The notes under the pieces were generated by a model. It saw only the letters and a list, made by a program, of their open reading frames with translations, was not told the DNA's origin and searched no databases. Shown piece after piece: positions 47,569 to 59,056 of a stretch of 64,000 bases of DNA. Made by a program: the position numbers and the translations under genes. Within the stretch, counting starts at the first letter, position 1. Each line of letters starts with the position of its first letter. This stretch comes from Brachypterus glaber. Its lineage: Eukaryota; Arthropoda; Insecta; Coleoptera; Kateretidae. The stretch spans positions 28,700,620 to 28,764,619 of the forward strand of contig OY294049.1 in the NCBI GenBank assembly GCA_958510825.1. Direction: 5' to 3'.

Positions 47569-49166
47569 GGTAAAACACCCAATAGTTGACAGTCTAAGAA
47601 AAATTCTATAATGTTTTTTAATTAAAATTTTATCTAATAATTTTTTTTATATTTTATTGAATACATGTGTTTAGTTAGATGTTTTCTTTTTATATTACTA
47701 CCAAAATGTTTGAATGTGATAATACAAACAAATATTTTTAATTTTTTTGTAGACCCTGTAAAAATTGTTAAGTTGACAGGGGTAATAAATTAATTTACCA
47801 ATAGTTGCATATAACATATCTAATAGTCGACATAACATATTTTTCTTTTATTTTAAAAGAAATATTACTTTAAATGCATAATGCTTTAAAAATGTAACTT
47901 ATAAATTACTGTTTTCATTAAAAAGAATGCCAGTAAAGTTATATTTTTATTTAAATTCATCAAGTTTTACAAAACGATATCAAAGCACCAATAGTTGACA
48001 GTATCTTAACCAATAGTCGACGTAAAATTTCCTATTAACTTTAAAGCTCTAAATCTTATCTTACCTCTAAATGCTTTGCGACTACAGGTTAACCAGAATT
48101 GTACAATAACTTACAAAACTGAAGTGAAGTTCTTAGCAAAATACGAAAAATAAGAGATGAGCATTTTAGTTAAAATACTTTGATATATTTTATTTTTTTA
48201 TTGGAATTATAAAAAAAAAACATTCATTTTATCTTAAAACACCCATCCACATTTAGATCTTAATTAAATGTGTAGGTGTCCACAGATCAGGGAAAACAGG
48301 GAAATCAGGGAAAAGTCAGGTAATTTGATCAACTGTAAAAACTCAGGGACACTGAAAAAAAGCTGTGGTGTACATGATGAACTATTACTAAAACAAGTTT
48401 TTATTTATAGAGTTCTACCAATTCATAGATCAGTTTTACAAAAAAAAAGTTGAAAAAAATAAAAAATCATGACTCAAAAATAAAACAGGATGTCCAATTT
48501 TTTTACGAATATTGGCTTCAAAAACTTTTTTGTATCTCTACGTTCATGATCTGTACTAAAATCAGGGAAAATTTTTAATTTTTATCAGGGAGTTCAGAGA
48601 AGAATCAGGAAAGCATCATGAAAAAATCAGGGAAGAATCGGGAAAAAATGAGGGAATCTTAATTTGAAAAAACATGTGGTCACCCTGAGGTGTATAATAC
48701 AGTATTTTAAACGATCCCCACGAGCCGTAAAATTAGCTATTGAAATTTGTTGATTTTTTAATCTAGTGGTTGACACCCCCTATGTAAAAAGCTAAAACTT
48801 ATCTTATTGAGTTGTAAATAATCAGAAAAAGTTTGATTTGAACCCATAAAAGCCTGTAATTAAGATTAGCATGCATAAATACGTATTATTCACTAAATAC
48901 TGAAAATTAAAAACACCCAATTTCTTAGCACTTGTCTTAAGAAACTGTAAAAAAAATGCGAACAAAAAAACTCCACTAAAAAATTGCCTGCCATATTAAA
49001 ACGCAACTCATCACGTGATCTTCAGTTGCAAATTCTAAGACTAGATGGTACTAGGTGCCCATTTATTATTTATTTCGCCTCAATAAATGTAATGTAATCT
49101 TATTTTAGGTTGTTTTATTTAAAACTGTCAACTATTGGGGTAGTGTCAACTATTGGGTGTTTTACC
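47569..49166. mobile_element. TTAA-flanked non-autonomous transposon (1598 bp)
   Basis: The inverted ends GGTAAAACACCCAATAGTTG are perfect for 24 bp and flanked by TTAA (47565-47568 and 49167-49170). The motif CCAATAGT(T/C)GAC recurs inside, near 47800, 47990 and 48010 and doubled at the right end, as if a transposase-binding site were iterated. TTAA duplication points to piggyBac-type mobilisation, although the TIR does not begin with the usual CCC. No transposase is encoded. Confidence 0.82.
48275..48690. repeat. Inserted 'cagggaaa'-rich repeat
   Basis: Multiple 'atcagggaaa' words lie in 48286-48340 and 48560-48660. Direct AGGTGT copies (48274-48279 and 48688-48693) flank it, and the right end 'gtggtcaccctg' resembles a MITE end. 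It sits within the TTAA-flanked element. Borders are uncertain. Confidence 0.5.
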
Positions 49167-49214
49167 TTAACCAAAATTTTCACTAGTCGTTAAATATAAC
49201 AATAATTCAACCTA

Positions 49215-49980
49215 CAACACAAAGTTCAGCTTGAATTCCTACAGACCCAATTAGCAACCGCCAATGAAACAATAAACGGCCTCCGAGAGGAAATTTCCCG
49301 CCTCTCCTCACAAATAAGGACACTAATAACGAATCAAACAGGCAAAACCCCCATTCAAGAGCCATCGTTCTCCGATGCTCCCGATCGCTTTGAAACGAAC
49401 ATGTCCGTAGTAGAAGAAGAGACAGACTCCGACGCTGTCCGGTCCCCCCTAGGCTCCTCGCACAAGCGCAAAAATCGGCGCAGAAGGAGACAAAAGCATA
49501 AGCTTAACTCCGACCGTGAACAAACACCCGCAAAACGCAAAAAAAAACGGTACTGCTTCCGACACAGTCGCCAAACCCTTCGGTTCAGGGCCCCAAGCCC
49601 CTCTTACGGCCCCACGGACCCAAAATTCAACCTAAAGCCCAAATTCCAGCTACTGGCCCAGGAAACACCCCTCCCGACCAGGAAGCCCATAAAACCGCCC
49701 AAAATCCTCCCCCATCATTATCCGAGACCCTGAAAAATGGCTAGCCCTGTCCCGTCAAAAAGTGAACATTCTCCACGCCAAAAACACCTCCGAAGGAGTT
49801 TAAATACGCACCCAGACAAGCGACGACTTCCGTAAAGTCACTAGACACCTGGATACGGAAAAAATACCGCATCACAGCTTTACCCTCCCGGAGGACAAGG
49901 CGATCCACGCCGTGATTCGGGGAATCCCCACCCAAATAGACGTCGCAGACGTCCAAGCCACAGGACCTTCCCCGAGATCT
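49215..49980 (+). pseudogene. Jockey-like ORF1 (Gag) remnant
   Basis: The frame opens in a coiled coil (LATANETINGLREEISRLSS), has ATG at 49401, then a strongly basic stretch (SSHKRKNRRRRRQKHKLNS) and a Pro-rich part, ending at about 49733. A shifted frame continues with IRDPEKWLALSRQKVNIL, a stop, and DKAIHAVIRGIPTQIDVADV, which is the region preceding the Cys-rich zinc knuckles of jockey Gag proteins. The knuckles themselves are deleted. Confidence 0.78.
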
Positions 49981-49989
49981 CAGAGAGAA

Positions 49990-51350
49990 AAACCGACTTC
50001 TTCGTCGAGCACGCACCCTCCAAGACCCCCATATAAAACGCGAAGCAAACAGGAAGTCAAAGACCGACTAAACACTCTAGCAAATTCCCGCTGGGAGGGA
50101 AAAATAAAATCTCTTAACCCCCAGGATAGATCCTTATGGAGAATGGCCAAAACCCTATCCCTCGATCACCAACGAGTCATTCCCCTAATTCACAGCCAGA
50201 GAGGAGTCGTCTACTCCACCCCCGAAAAAGCCGAAGCATTTGCTGACGCAATGGGGAAACAATTCAAACCAAACCCCCCAATCCCCGACTTCGAACCGGA
50301 GACCGACTCCGAGCCATCCTAACCAGATTTCAAATTCTAGTTGAAGAACTAAATCTCCTTCTAAATGAGCAATTCGGCTTCCGAAACCGACACTCCACAG
50401 TCCACCAGGTGGCTCAGTAACAGATGGACTAAATAGGCGCGAAGCCTCGGGACTGATCCTCCTGGACATCGCAAAAGCCTTCGATAAAGTTTGGCACAAA
50501 GGTCTTGTAGCCAAACTCCACTTTCTCGGGCTCCCCCCAGGCATCATCAAACGCATAGCCTCCTTCCTCGAAGGCAGAGACTTCCACATAAAACTAGGCG
50601 ACTGTAAGTCCAGCACCCGCCCCATCAAAGCTGGCGTTCTACAAGGTTCCCCACTATCCCCCTTCTGTACAACCTCTTCACTGCAGATATTCCAAAAACA
50701 CGGGGATGCCCTAATCAAATGGTTCTCCAAATGGAAAATCAAAGTAAACGCTAACAAAACAAAAGGCTTTCTAATCTCTAGGATTAGAAGAGGCCCCCCA
50801 ACCCATTCAGATAAATGACCAACCCATTAACTGATAAAACCATGCCAAATACCTCGGAATTACAATTTCCAAAAAACTTACGTGGGATCAGCACGTCAAA
50901 AACACCCTCCAAATAGCCAACTGCCGCGTCTCCAAACTCTACCCCCTAATAGGTAGAAAGAGCCCCCTATCCATCAAAAACAAACTTCTTCTTTACACCC
51001 AAACCCTAAAGCCAGTACTTCTCTACGGAGCCCCAGCATGGAACAAAATCACCCTCAACAAAAAGCTCTCAGCCAAACTTCAGGCCTTCCAAAACAAGGC
51101 ACTCAGAATATGCCTCGATGCCCCCTGGTTTATGAGGAATAACCAAATACACAGAGATCTCGAAATGCCCCTCCTAAAAACGGAAATCATCAGGCCTTCC
51201 AAAACAAGGCACTCAGAATATGCCTCGATGCCCCCTGGTTTATGAGGAATAACCAAATACACAGAGATCTCGAAATGCCCCTCCTAAAAACGGAAATCAT
51301 CCGCTACACCACGTCTTTTATACAAGACAATTTAGATCACCCAAACCCCC
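49990..51350 (+). pseudogene. Jockey-like ORF2 remnants (linker, RT, thumb)
   Basis: 50040-50320 matches the linker between endonuclease and RT (KEKAEAFADAM-like context, NPQDRSLWRMAKTLSLDHQR). Scattered frames then give NEQFGFR, LLDIAKAFDKVWHKGLVAKL and AGVLQGSPLSP. The FADD active site is absent because a deletion joins the LQGS motif to KWFSKWKIKVNANKT. The thumb region follows (KYLGITISKKLTWDQHVKN, LLYGAPAWNK) up to about 51350. Non-functional. Confidence 0.85.
51081..51300. repeat. Exact 110-bp tandem duplication within ORF2
   Basis: 51081-51190 and 51191-51300 are identical, both starting 'caggccttccaaaacaaggc' and ending 'cggaaatcat'. Since 110 is not a multiple of three, it shifts the frame. 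Perfect identity means a very recent event or an assembly artefact. Confidence 0.95.
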
Positions 51351-51429
51351 TCATTTAAAACTTTCTAGACTATGATCACGAAATCCACTACACCCACAAA
51401 AAGATCAAAAACGTCCTCAACCAGTAATG

Positions 51430-51860
51430 GTACCCACTAATTCAGGACAGATGCATTTCCAGCATCAGTGAGCTAGTTTCACTCCTCCCTCATATCCCTC
51501 CCTATCCCATCCCTCCACATCCCCCTCCCACTTCCTCCCCCGCCCCCAACGCCAAATTATGGCAGATGCGACTCGAGCATCAGTAAGACTCACTCCCCCA
51601 ATTATCCATTCAAACTAATTCTATTTTAGAAAAATGAGCCATAAGCAGTGCGCCTGTCTCTTAAAGATCCAAACAAACTACCGATGAGGATAATACCTCT
51701 TTTCCCACCCCTATCGCCACTTCATGACAAATGCAACTCCAGCATCAGTGAGCAAAGACTCACTCCCCCAATTATCCATTCAAACTAATTCTATTTTAGA
51801 CAAATGAACCATAGGCACCGAGCCTGTCTCTTAAAGATCCAAACAAACTACACAGCAGCA
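51430..51860 (+). repeat. LINE 3' UTR tandem repeats
   Basis: Units of about 168 bp start near 51558 and 51726 with 'cagatgcgactcgagcatca'-like sequence and share 'ccaattatccattcaaacta' and 'gcctgtctcttaaagatcca'. A diverged partial unit starts near 51446. Tandem units in 3' UTRs are common in LINEs. Confidence 0.85.
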
Positions 51861-53111
51861 GTAATATTAAACAAAATTATATTGCATGGAAAAATAAGTT
51901 TAGTCAAAATAGCCCAAAATAACCTATCAATAAAAATTAATAGCAACATTTCATAATAATAAATTAATAATTACTCCATAAAATAAAATTCTACATACTG
52001 TAGATTAATACCGTAACTAATTACATTAAGGTATGAGTGAGTATCAGAAACACCCTCTAGATGATGATGATGATTATTTAATGGTTATAAATTAGACTAT
52101 ACAAATATATCGATATGGAAAAAACAGTGTAACTAAAATAATAACAAAAGAATTGTAATAAATTCAATAAAAACAGTTAATTTACAGTTAATAGCAAAAG
52201 GATATGGTTTAAACTAAGTATAAACAAATACTTAAAATGTTTAGTTATATGGGGTTTTAACAGGTAACTTTAGAACTCTTAGACCATTATAATAGATATA
52301 TATCTTCTTAAAGAGATGCCCTAATTCGTATGCCCGTTACACGTCCCATATGAACGTAACAACTTATAAAATTGAAGTTATTCTTAACATATACAATAAC
52401 TTCAAATAAATAAATAAAATACAAAAATAATAAATTAATCCCAAAAAAAATATATCACAATAGACAGGTACTTCTAAAAAAATAGCATATAAACTTTATT
52501 CACCTAGCTGCCGCTTAACTTGAGTTTTGTATCTTATTAAAGTTACCGAAAAATCCAAGTTAAAATAGTTTGCTATTTTACATAATCTATTAATCGGTCC
52601 GTTCGTAATGTAGTTTGTTCTACACAACTTCACATAAAAACTATGAGTTCTACTACTATCTCTAGATATTCGGAACCAAAAAGTTTAAAAGAAATAACGC
52701 ATCTGGGCAATCAACGTGTCCGTTAACCAAGTTATATAAAAACAATCAAGTAAGTTCTTCTTTTTCAAGAGACCATATTTTAAAATATATTCTAGAAGCT
52801 TCGGTACCCAAATGAAGCAACCGAGATTTTCAATTTATAAATCTTAAAAAGTTGGCTTAATAGTCATCGGACATTAATTTTGGGCAAAATTTTTGGTGCG
52901 TCACTTTTTTTGGAGTTCGGTATTTATTCATATGACCGATTGGGGCAAAATTTTAAAATCACCATATACAAATAAGTAAGGACCCTAAATAAAATAAAAT
53001 ACACGTCACGCATTGTGTAAAGTTTAATGTCACTTTATTCAGGGACCCTAATAAATAATAGACTAGAAAAATAATAGGTTATTGTGCAATAATCATATAA
53101 ACTATATACAT
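51861..53111. other. Intergenic sequence without recognised gene
   Basis: AT-rich, with an 'agatgatgatgatgat' run near 52060. The word 'aagtaaggaccctaaataaa' near 52975 has a near match 'tcagggaccctaataaat' at 53039. No open frame or TIR pair was seen. Confidence 0.5.
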
Positions 53112-53115
53112 ACAT

Positions 53116-55262
53116 CACAGTGACCCCAGAAAGGAAATAACGAAAATTTACCGTTCCATCAACCAATCATGATAATGTGAGTAAAAAGAGCCAATAATTA
53201 AAAAAAACTGTCGAGGAATTCTTTTTTACAACGAAAATAGTTATTTATAATACAAGGGCGAAAAGTTAAGTTTTTCGATTGAGTAGGTTTTTACAAGCCG
53301 AGGGCCGGCCGATAGGGCCGGTCCGAGGGTAATAAACCTACGAAATCGAAATTTAACTTTTTGCCCGTGTATTATACAATATTTTTTATTCGATTGTTAC
53401 TAATTATAATAAATTATTAAAATATACTTAATTTTAAATTGCAAAAAAGATTTCTTTTTCCTGTCTTATTACTTATCTGGTTATCCATGACAAATTGCTA
53501 TCCAATCAAATCGCTTAAAAAACAATTGAATCATTTCTTTTGCTTGCGGTTTCATTTTCAAATTAAAAAAGCTTGGTGATTAATTTCTGTTCAAATGTGT
53601 CTCTTATGAAAATAATAATACTTCCAAAAATGTTCTATGAATATTATAATTATTGAAATTGATTTTACAATTGAAATTTTGTGTTTTTAAGTTATTTTAG
53701 TGGATACAGATGAATCAGTTAACATATATTTTGAGGTTATGTTATAGAAGAAATTATTTTGTATGAAATGATTATAATAACTGTATCTGGTCAAAAAGAA
53801 CAGTTAGTTCAAGACCAAAAGTGACCAAAAGGTCATATTTCTTTATAAATATTACAGTAAAGGTAAAGCATCTTTTTTTAAAAAGCTTAAAAATAACAAG
53901 TTTAAGTTAGCGGGCGAAAAAAACTTTTTGGCCCTAGGGCCACAAAGTTCAACTTTTCGCCGGTAAAACATGAACAAAAAGTGTCGCTTTTAGAATCAAT
54001 CGAATAAAAACGTATTTTTTTTTGGCGTAGAATTGGAGCATTTTAGGAAACTTTTTCCGATTGGGCTGAAATTGCACCAAACTTTTATTATACGGTGCTT
54101 TTTAGTTTGTTATAAAAATCAACTTCACCCTATTTTTCCAACACCGCCTAAACTGGTTTAGGCGCCAAAAATTTGACACTTTTTTTAATTTTTGACATTT
54201 ACTGACTTAACGGTTAAGAAAAGCATTTCAGTAGAGAAATAATCATAATTTTACAAGCTTTACTTTTCTATTTTAACTTTTAAAATAAATAAAACAGTTA
54301 TGTCAGCACAAACATAGAATTGAGCAAAAAAAAAATTAAAAATTTGCATTTTTTTATATTTTGACAGTTAACAAAAATTACCATTTTACAGGCTACAATT
54401 TTGTTCTTAAATTATTTAATTCGGCTAATAAATAAAAAAGTTATGGCTCCGAAATGATGACAAAAGTTAAGGTTTAAATCACCTTTTGGTAGTCGCAATG
54501 AAAAATGCAGTGCACTTACTTAATTATGGGCGTTATTTTATGCATACATATATGGTTGTTTTTTTTATGTATACATATTTAACTCTTCCTTAAGCCAGGT
54601 TTAAAAATGTTCACAATTTGTAAAGTTTACTGTTGTATATATTATTGTTTATTGGGTAATTTTATTTATTTAAGCTTATGTTTCATCTATTATGCAAACA
54701 ATAAATCTTATTAAACTGTTTTTCGCATTGCGACTATCAAAAGTTGATTTTTGTTTTATTATTTATTTTAATCGTCACTTTTTTATTTAAACCTTAAAAT
54801 TTGTCATAATTTCGGAGCCATAACTTTTTTATTTATTAGCCGATTTAAAAAATTAAAAAACAATATTGTTGTCTGTAAAATAGCATTTTCGTTTACAACG
54901 GTTTTTTGTAAAATGTACCGTTAGCGGGATAAATGTCAAAATATAAAAAAAAAATGCAAATTTTTATTTTTTTTTCTGGCTCAATTCTAGGTTTGTGTTA
55001 ACATAACTGTTTTATTTATTTTAAAAGTTAAAATAGAAAAGTAAAGCTTGTAAAATTATGATTATTTCTCTACCGAAATGCTTTTCTTAACCGTTAAGTC
55101 AAAAAAAATCAAGTTTTTCGTCATAAAAAAAATACTCGACAGATTTTTTAAATTTTTGGCTCTTTTTACCCGCATCGGGTTCCTGAACAATAATTATCAT
55201 GATTGGTTGATGGAACGGTAAATTTTGGTTATTTCTCCGAGTTCCGTTCTGGGGTCACTGTG
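53116..55262. mobile_element. Foldback element with CACAGTGACCCC ends and ACAT duplication
   Basis: The inverted ends are CACAGTGACCCCAGAA and complement, flanked by ACAT (53112-53115 and 55263-55266). The outer arms (53116-53225 and 55133-55262) and inner arms (54190-54510 and 54720-55105) pair well, for example 'tgacttaacggttaagaaaa' with its complement. The left arm is split by a family W MITE. No coding frame. Class unknown. Confidence 0.82.
53236..54008. mobile_element. MITE family W, copy 2
   Basis: It matches 13786-14458 from 'tagttatttataatacaagg' to 'caatcgaataaaaa', but keeps about 100 bp missing from copy 1, including 'ggccctagggccacaaag' near 53931 and a segment near 53745-53810. 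Since the arm of the surrounding foldback continues after it, it is a clean later insertion. Confidence 0.78.
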
Positions 55263-55266
55263 ACAT

Positions 55267-55837
55267 ATGCTATGCGACATTTTCGATCTAGAACAAAGAG
55301 GGAAAATTCCAGAAGAATTCTGAAAATGTTGACAAGTGCAGGTCATTTATCGACACTATTTGTTCTATATCGAAAATTTCACTTCTAACAAATAATTCAT
55401 AGAAATGTTTCTAGACAAAATATAACTAAAATAAGAATCTCATGATACTATGAATATACATAGAAAAATTCCTTAGCAATACAATAATTAATTTAAAAAT
55501 TACTAATAAAGCTTTAAAGAAACATATTGACATATTTTTAAAAGTTATTCATGTTGTAACAAAGCTGAAAAATATAATTTCTATTGTGAAGCTCTATTTC
55601 AAAGGCAAATGCGCCAAAAATTCAGAATCGCAATATCGGATTTTCATTGTAAAGGCATCCAAAACTGATAAATAAAGACTAATTCACAAACAATATATAG
55701 ACAAATCAAAATCTTGCAGTTTCAGTTTACTGACCAATTGAATCAAAATACATGTATTCAATTTTCACTTGGTTACTATAGAAACAAGGAGCTGACAGTT
55801 CCTGACATCGTGATAAAGAACATGGCACGGAACCACT
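55267..55837. other. Intergenic sequence without recognised gene
   Basis: No supported feature. A frame at 55714-55956 runs 80 codons, but it crosses the MITE boundary at 55838 and has no family resemblance, so it is not called. Confidence 0.5.
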
Positions 55838-56125
55838 GGCTGCGTTCAATAGAAACAGCAAAATTCATCGAAAGCTGTCAAATCTCTACTGAACGCTATA
55901 ATCAGTTTCGATTGAGAGATGTCGCTGAATCATTCCTCCTCAACGTTTTGAGATAATTAGTTTTGAATGATTTAATAAAAGCGCGGGAATGTTCTTTTTG
56001 TGGCTATTTCTAACCTCAAATGGTGGTTGTGACAAGTGACAGATATTAGCCGTTCAGTAGTTTGCTAGCAAAACTTATCATTTGATGTCTTTTGATTATT
56101 TTCGCTGTTTCCATTGAACGCAGCC
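55838..56125. mobile_element. 288-bp MITE with GGCTGCGTTCAAT ends
   Basis: The inverted ends are GGCTGCGTTCAATAGAAACA and the complement of GGCTGCGTTCAATGGAAACA. The interior shows little pairing. No clear target duplication was found. Similar ends are typical of small insect MITEs; class not assigned. Confidence 0.75.
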
Positions 56126-56446
56126 ATTGTTGTTTGGCGTTCGACAGATTTCGTTAAATTTTAATATAATATTTACCACAATAATTTATGTGTTAGCTTA
56201 TGCATTGATTGCGTTTGCCTATACTGGTCTTTTGAAGATGACAACATTTGACAGAAATCCTTTTTCCTATGACCTAGTTAGTATTTAGTGCCTATTTCCC
56301 ACCCGACAATGGTCGGGAAGTGAAAATCAGCTGATTTTACATATTTGCTGTCAGAAAATTAGTAAACACATAACCTCAATTGACAAACTAATTTTAAGAT
56401 AATTTTTTGCGTTTCTTGGATGGTTAGGTATTAGGTCGAAGGTAAA

Positions 56447-56835
56447 ATAGTATACGCACCTCGACGCAAACCATTTCAGTGCACACTAAAAACTAGGTTC
56501 GCATACTCGGTGCGTAATATACTATTTTCTACTACCTAATTAAGTGCTAGCTTACATATTATCTACCGTTGTCAAGGCTTGTTTACGTTGACAACCAATA
56601 AAATCACTGAACTCATTTATTATTGACCGTTGTTAAGCATTGTTTATTGACGACGGTCAATAATGAAGAAAATTAAGACAACTGCTAACTTTTTTTAACT
56701 TAGTAGAAAAAATGGTATATGCACCACGTACGCGAACTGTCTTAAGTGTTCTCGACTCCGTCTCAGCAAAAAAAACTTCAGTCTCGAACACTAAAGACTT
56801 AGTTCGCACACTAGGTGCATAATATACTATTCATA
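56447..56835. repeat. Two hairpin modules with shared tips
   Basis: Module one (about 56447-56530) begins 'aatagtatacgcacc' and ends 'ggtgcgtaatatactatt'. Module two (about 56705-56835) begins 'aatggtatatgcacc' and ends 'ggtgcataatatactatt'. Both have an inner 'gttcgca' or 'cgcgaac' word, while the rest differs. Between them, 'attgaccgttgtt' and 'gacggtcaat' form another small inverted pair. Confidence 0.65.
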
Positions 56836-57479
56836 ATAAGTAGCAGCAGAAAAGTTATTTTGAAGTTTACCTGTAATTGACTGATTACCTTGACATAGTC
56901 ACTTAATAAAATAAAATAATTATTTTACACATCATAATTATTATTTTTATGCATACAGTGGGGTTTGGACTTTTTATCATAATATTAATAGTTTGACTCA
57001 AAGATTTACAAATACTGCGCTAGTAAAGTTAGCATACAAGGGAAGTACGAAACAAGCTCCCAAAAAGCAAATTCTTCTAGGACTATTAATTACACAGGCA
57101 CAAAAAAAAATAATTATTATTAATTATCACCATCGACTCCAACAAACACTTAACATAATATATTTAAATGTTTTTGATGCCGAAAATTGATCAGATGAGC
57201 TTTTAAAATTAAATGCCTGCAAATGCCTCTACAATAGTTCTTATTTTTTTTTCAGAATTGTTGCTCTTTTAAACTCATTTTTTTTAAATCTGAGATAAAG
57301 ATGCATACCAAATTTTAAAACTATAGTAATTTCAAAGTTTTTAGACTGTCACAACTTTTTAGGTTGCTTACGCTGTTGCTTTCTGACAGAAAGCAGTTTT
57401 TTATTTGACTTTTAGTAATCACAACATGATATGATTTAAATAGAATCTATAATTTATTTGAGGCGTATATATATTTACA
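56836..57479. other. Intergenic sequence without recognised gene
   Basis: AT-rich. The 65-codon frame at 56993 lacks features. 'gctttctgacagaaagc' near 57377 is a short perfect hairpin. Confidence 0.5.
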
Positions 57480-57519
57480 GTATTATTAATTTGAGCCATT
57501 TCGCCTCAATGACTATTTA

Positions 57520-58437
57520 TATCGTAAAAAATCTAAAACAGAAAATAAAATTAAAATTTTCTTATCTAACAATATCTTACCATTTTTGGATACACTTGTA
57601 ACTAAAACTGAAAACAAACTTTTTACTAATGTTTACCGTAAACCAACTAATACCGGTAGATACCTAAATTTTAACTCAAATCATTGCAATTCGGTTAAAA
57701 AAAGGCATAATTAAATCCTTATATGATAGAGCTAAAACAATTTGTACAAATATTAATGACTTTAATAGAGAAAAAAGTCAAATTTACGATACACTATCCA
57801 AAAATGGTTACCCCGTCAATTTTATTTAGAAAACTATTTTTCAAATAGAAAATCCAAAAATTAGACAACCTAAAAATAACGATAACTCTATAAATTTAAT
57901 AATACCTTATGTACAGGGTTTGTCTGAGTCTTTAAAACGTATTGGTAATAAATTTAATATACGTACGGCTTTTAAAACAGATAATACTTTACGTCAAATT
58001 CTTACAAAAACTAAGCCTTTTAATGCAAATATAAATTCTAAAAACATCGTTTATTGCATTCCCTGTCAATGCGGGAAATTTTATGTCGGTAAATCTGGTA
58101 GGCCTTTATCTGTCCGTCTGACAGAACATAAAGTTAACTGTCAAAAAAGAAAAATATTTTCTTCAAAATTAGTTGATCACGCATTTAATAATTGTCACCA
58201 TTTTTTATTTGATAATACAAAAATTTTAACTAAAGAGCCTATCACAGAAATACAAAAGCTAAAAGAATCAATTTTCATAAAATTATGCAGAGATAACTGT
58301 ATTAGCGAATGCTCTTTATCTTTATTTAATATTTGGACACCAATACTTAATGATGAAGTATTTATTTATTTTTTAGTTACACAGTATCGTGGAGAGCCCC
58401 AAATAAGCTTATTGCTTGTGCTAGGGACTCCCCATTA
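57520..58437 (+). pseudogene. Penelope-like RT C-terminus and GIY-YIG endonuclease
   Basis: The first frame reads [20 protein letters not shown] and [20 protein letters not shown], the conserved stretch after the Penelope RT core. It is broken by a frameshift near 57700 and a stop near 57830. The frame from 57920 (172 codons) is intact and holds VYCIPCQCGKFYVGKSGRPL followed by SVRLTEHK, the GIY-YIG-type core with its conserved Arg and His, preceded by a Cys pair. A Leu-x-Asp-His motif (KLVDHAFNNCHH) follows. In these elements this endonuclease nicks the target for reverse transcription. Confidence 0.9.
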
Positions 58438-58839
58438 ATTTTGACAAATATAATCCAAAATTTCAGCAGTCTTCCAATTCATGTGGACTTGCAAAAAATG
58501 TGGTACTCCATTTCTATAGTACTATATCTTCTTTACTGGGATATTGGTAACCATTTTTCTTTCTTTTAGACAAGTTAAAATTTTGATAAAAATATAATTT
58601 ACAAAAATACAATTACGCGGTAACTTAACTTTGCCCTCTTTTCAATAAAAGTTTTTTCCAAATTAACTTCTCTACACGTTTTCAACAAAAACGCCTTTTC
58701 CAAATTAATTTCTCTACACCTTTTTATTGTTACAGGTGTCTCTGTTTCAATTACCTCGAAATGACATATTTTGACATTTGTCATATTTTGATTGATAAAG
58801 CCAAATATTGCACAAATTCTTTCAAAACTAATAATTTTC

Positions 58840-58874
58840 TTTGAAAACGGGATCAGATTAGATCCCGAAACGTT
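58840..58874 (+). ncRNA. Second Penelope-linked hairpin, hammerhead-like
   Basis: TTTGAAAAC precedes a perfect 6-bp stem (GGGATC / GATCCC) with loop AGATTA, then GAAACGTTAG. The flanks match those of the hairpin at 47069-47103 while the stem sequence is entirely different. It lies about 400 bp downstream of the endonuclease frame on the same strand, as expected for a motif in a terminal repeat. The hammerhead resemblance is weaker here (TTGAAAA instead of CTGAAGA). Confidence 0.5.
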
Positions 58875-59056
58875 AGAAGTTAACTTTTATTCAGTTTTTC
58901 GTTCTTTTTTAATTATTTTAAGATTTATCAAGAATTTTATTGAAAATTCTTTATTTAGGCAAAAATTTTAAACTTTGGTAAGGTATTGACTAATAATATT
59001 TTTTAGGTAAAGAAGATATAGCAGATAAGTATTATTTTAAACGCAATACCTTACCA

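Larger units (their letters stand above)
49205..51860 (+). mobile_element. Jockey-like LINE with internal deletions, GC-richer than its flanks
   Basis: It reads Gag-like ORF1, then directly the endonuclease-RT linker, RT pieces and a repeat-bearing 3' UTR. The whole endonuclease domain and the RT catalytic motif are missing. The C-rich, GC-richer composition contrasts sharply with the AT-rich flanks. The 5' end is truncated inside an ORF1 coiled coil. No target duplication could be fixed. Confidence 0.85.

Noticed and set aside
49357..50757. Minus-strand frames of 61-190 codons
   Set aside because: They are antisense to the GC-rich jockey-like LINE, where stop codons are rare on both strands.
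55714..55956. 80-codon ORF as a small gene
   Set aside because: It spans the end of a MITE, has no domain and no upstream signals.
57920..58438. Host gene for a GIY-YIG nuclease or group I intron homing enzyme
   Set aside because: The preceding LPFLD and VYRKPT motifs and broken upstream frames place it in a Penelope-like element.
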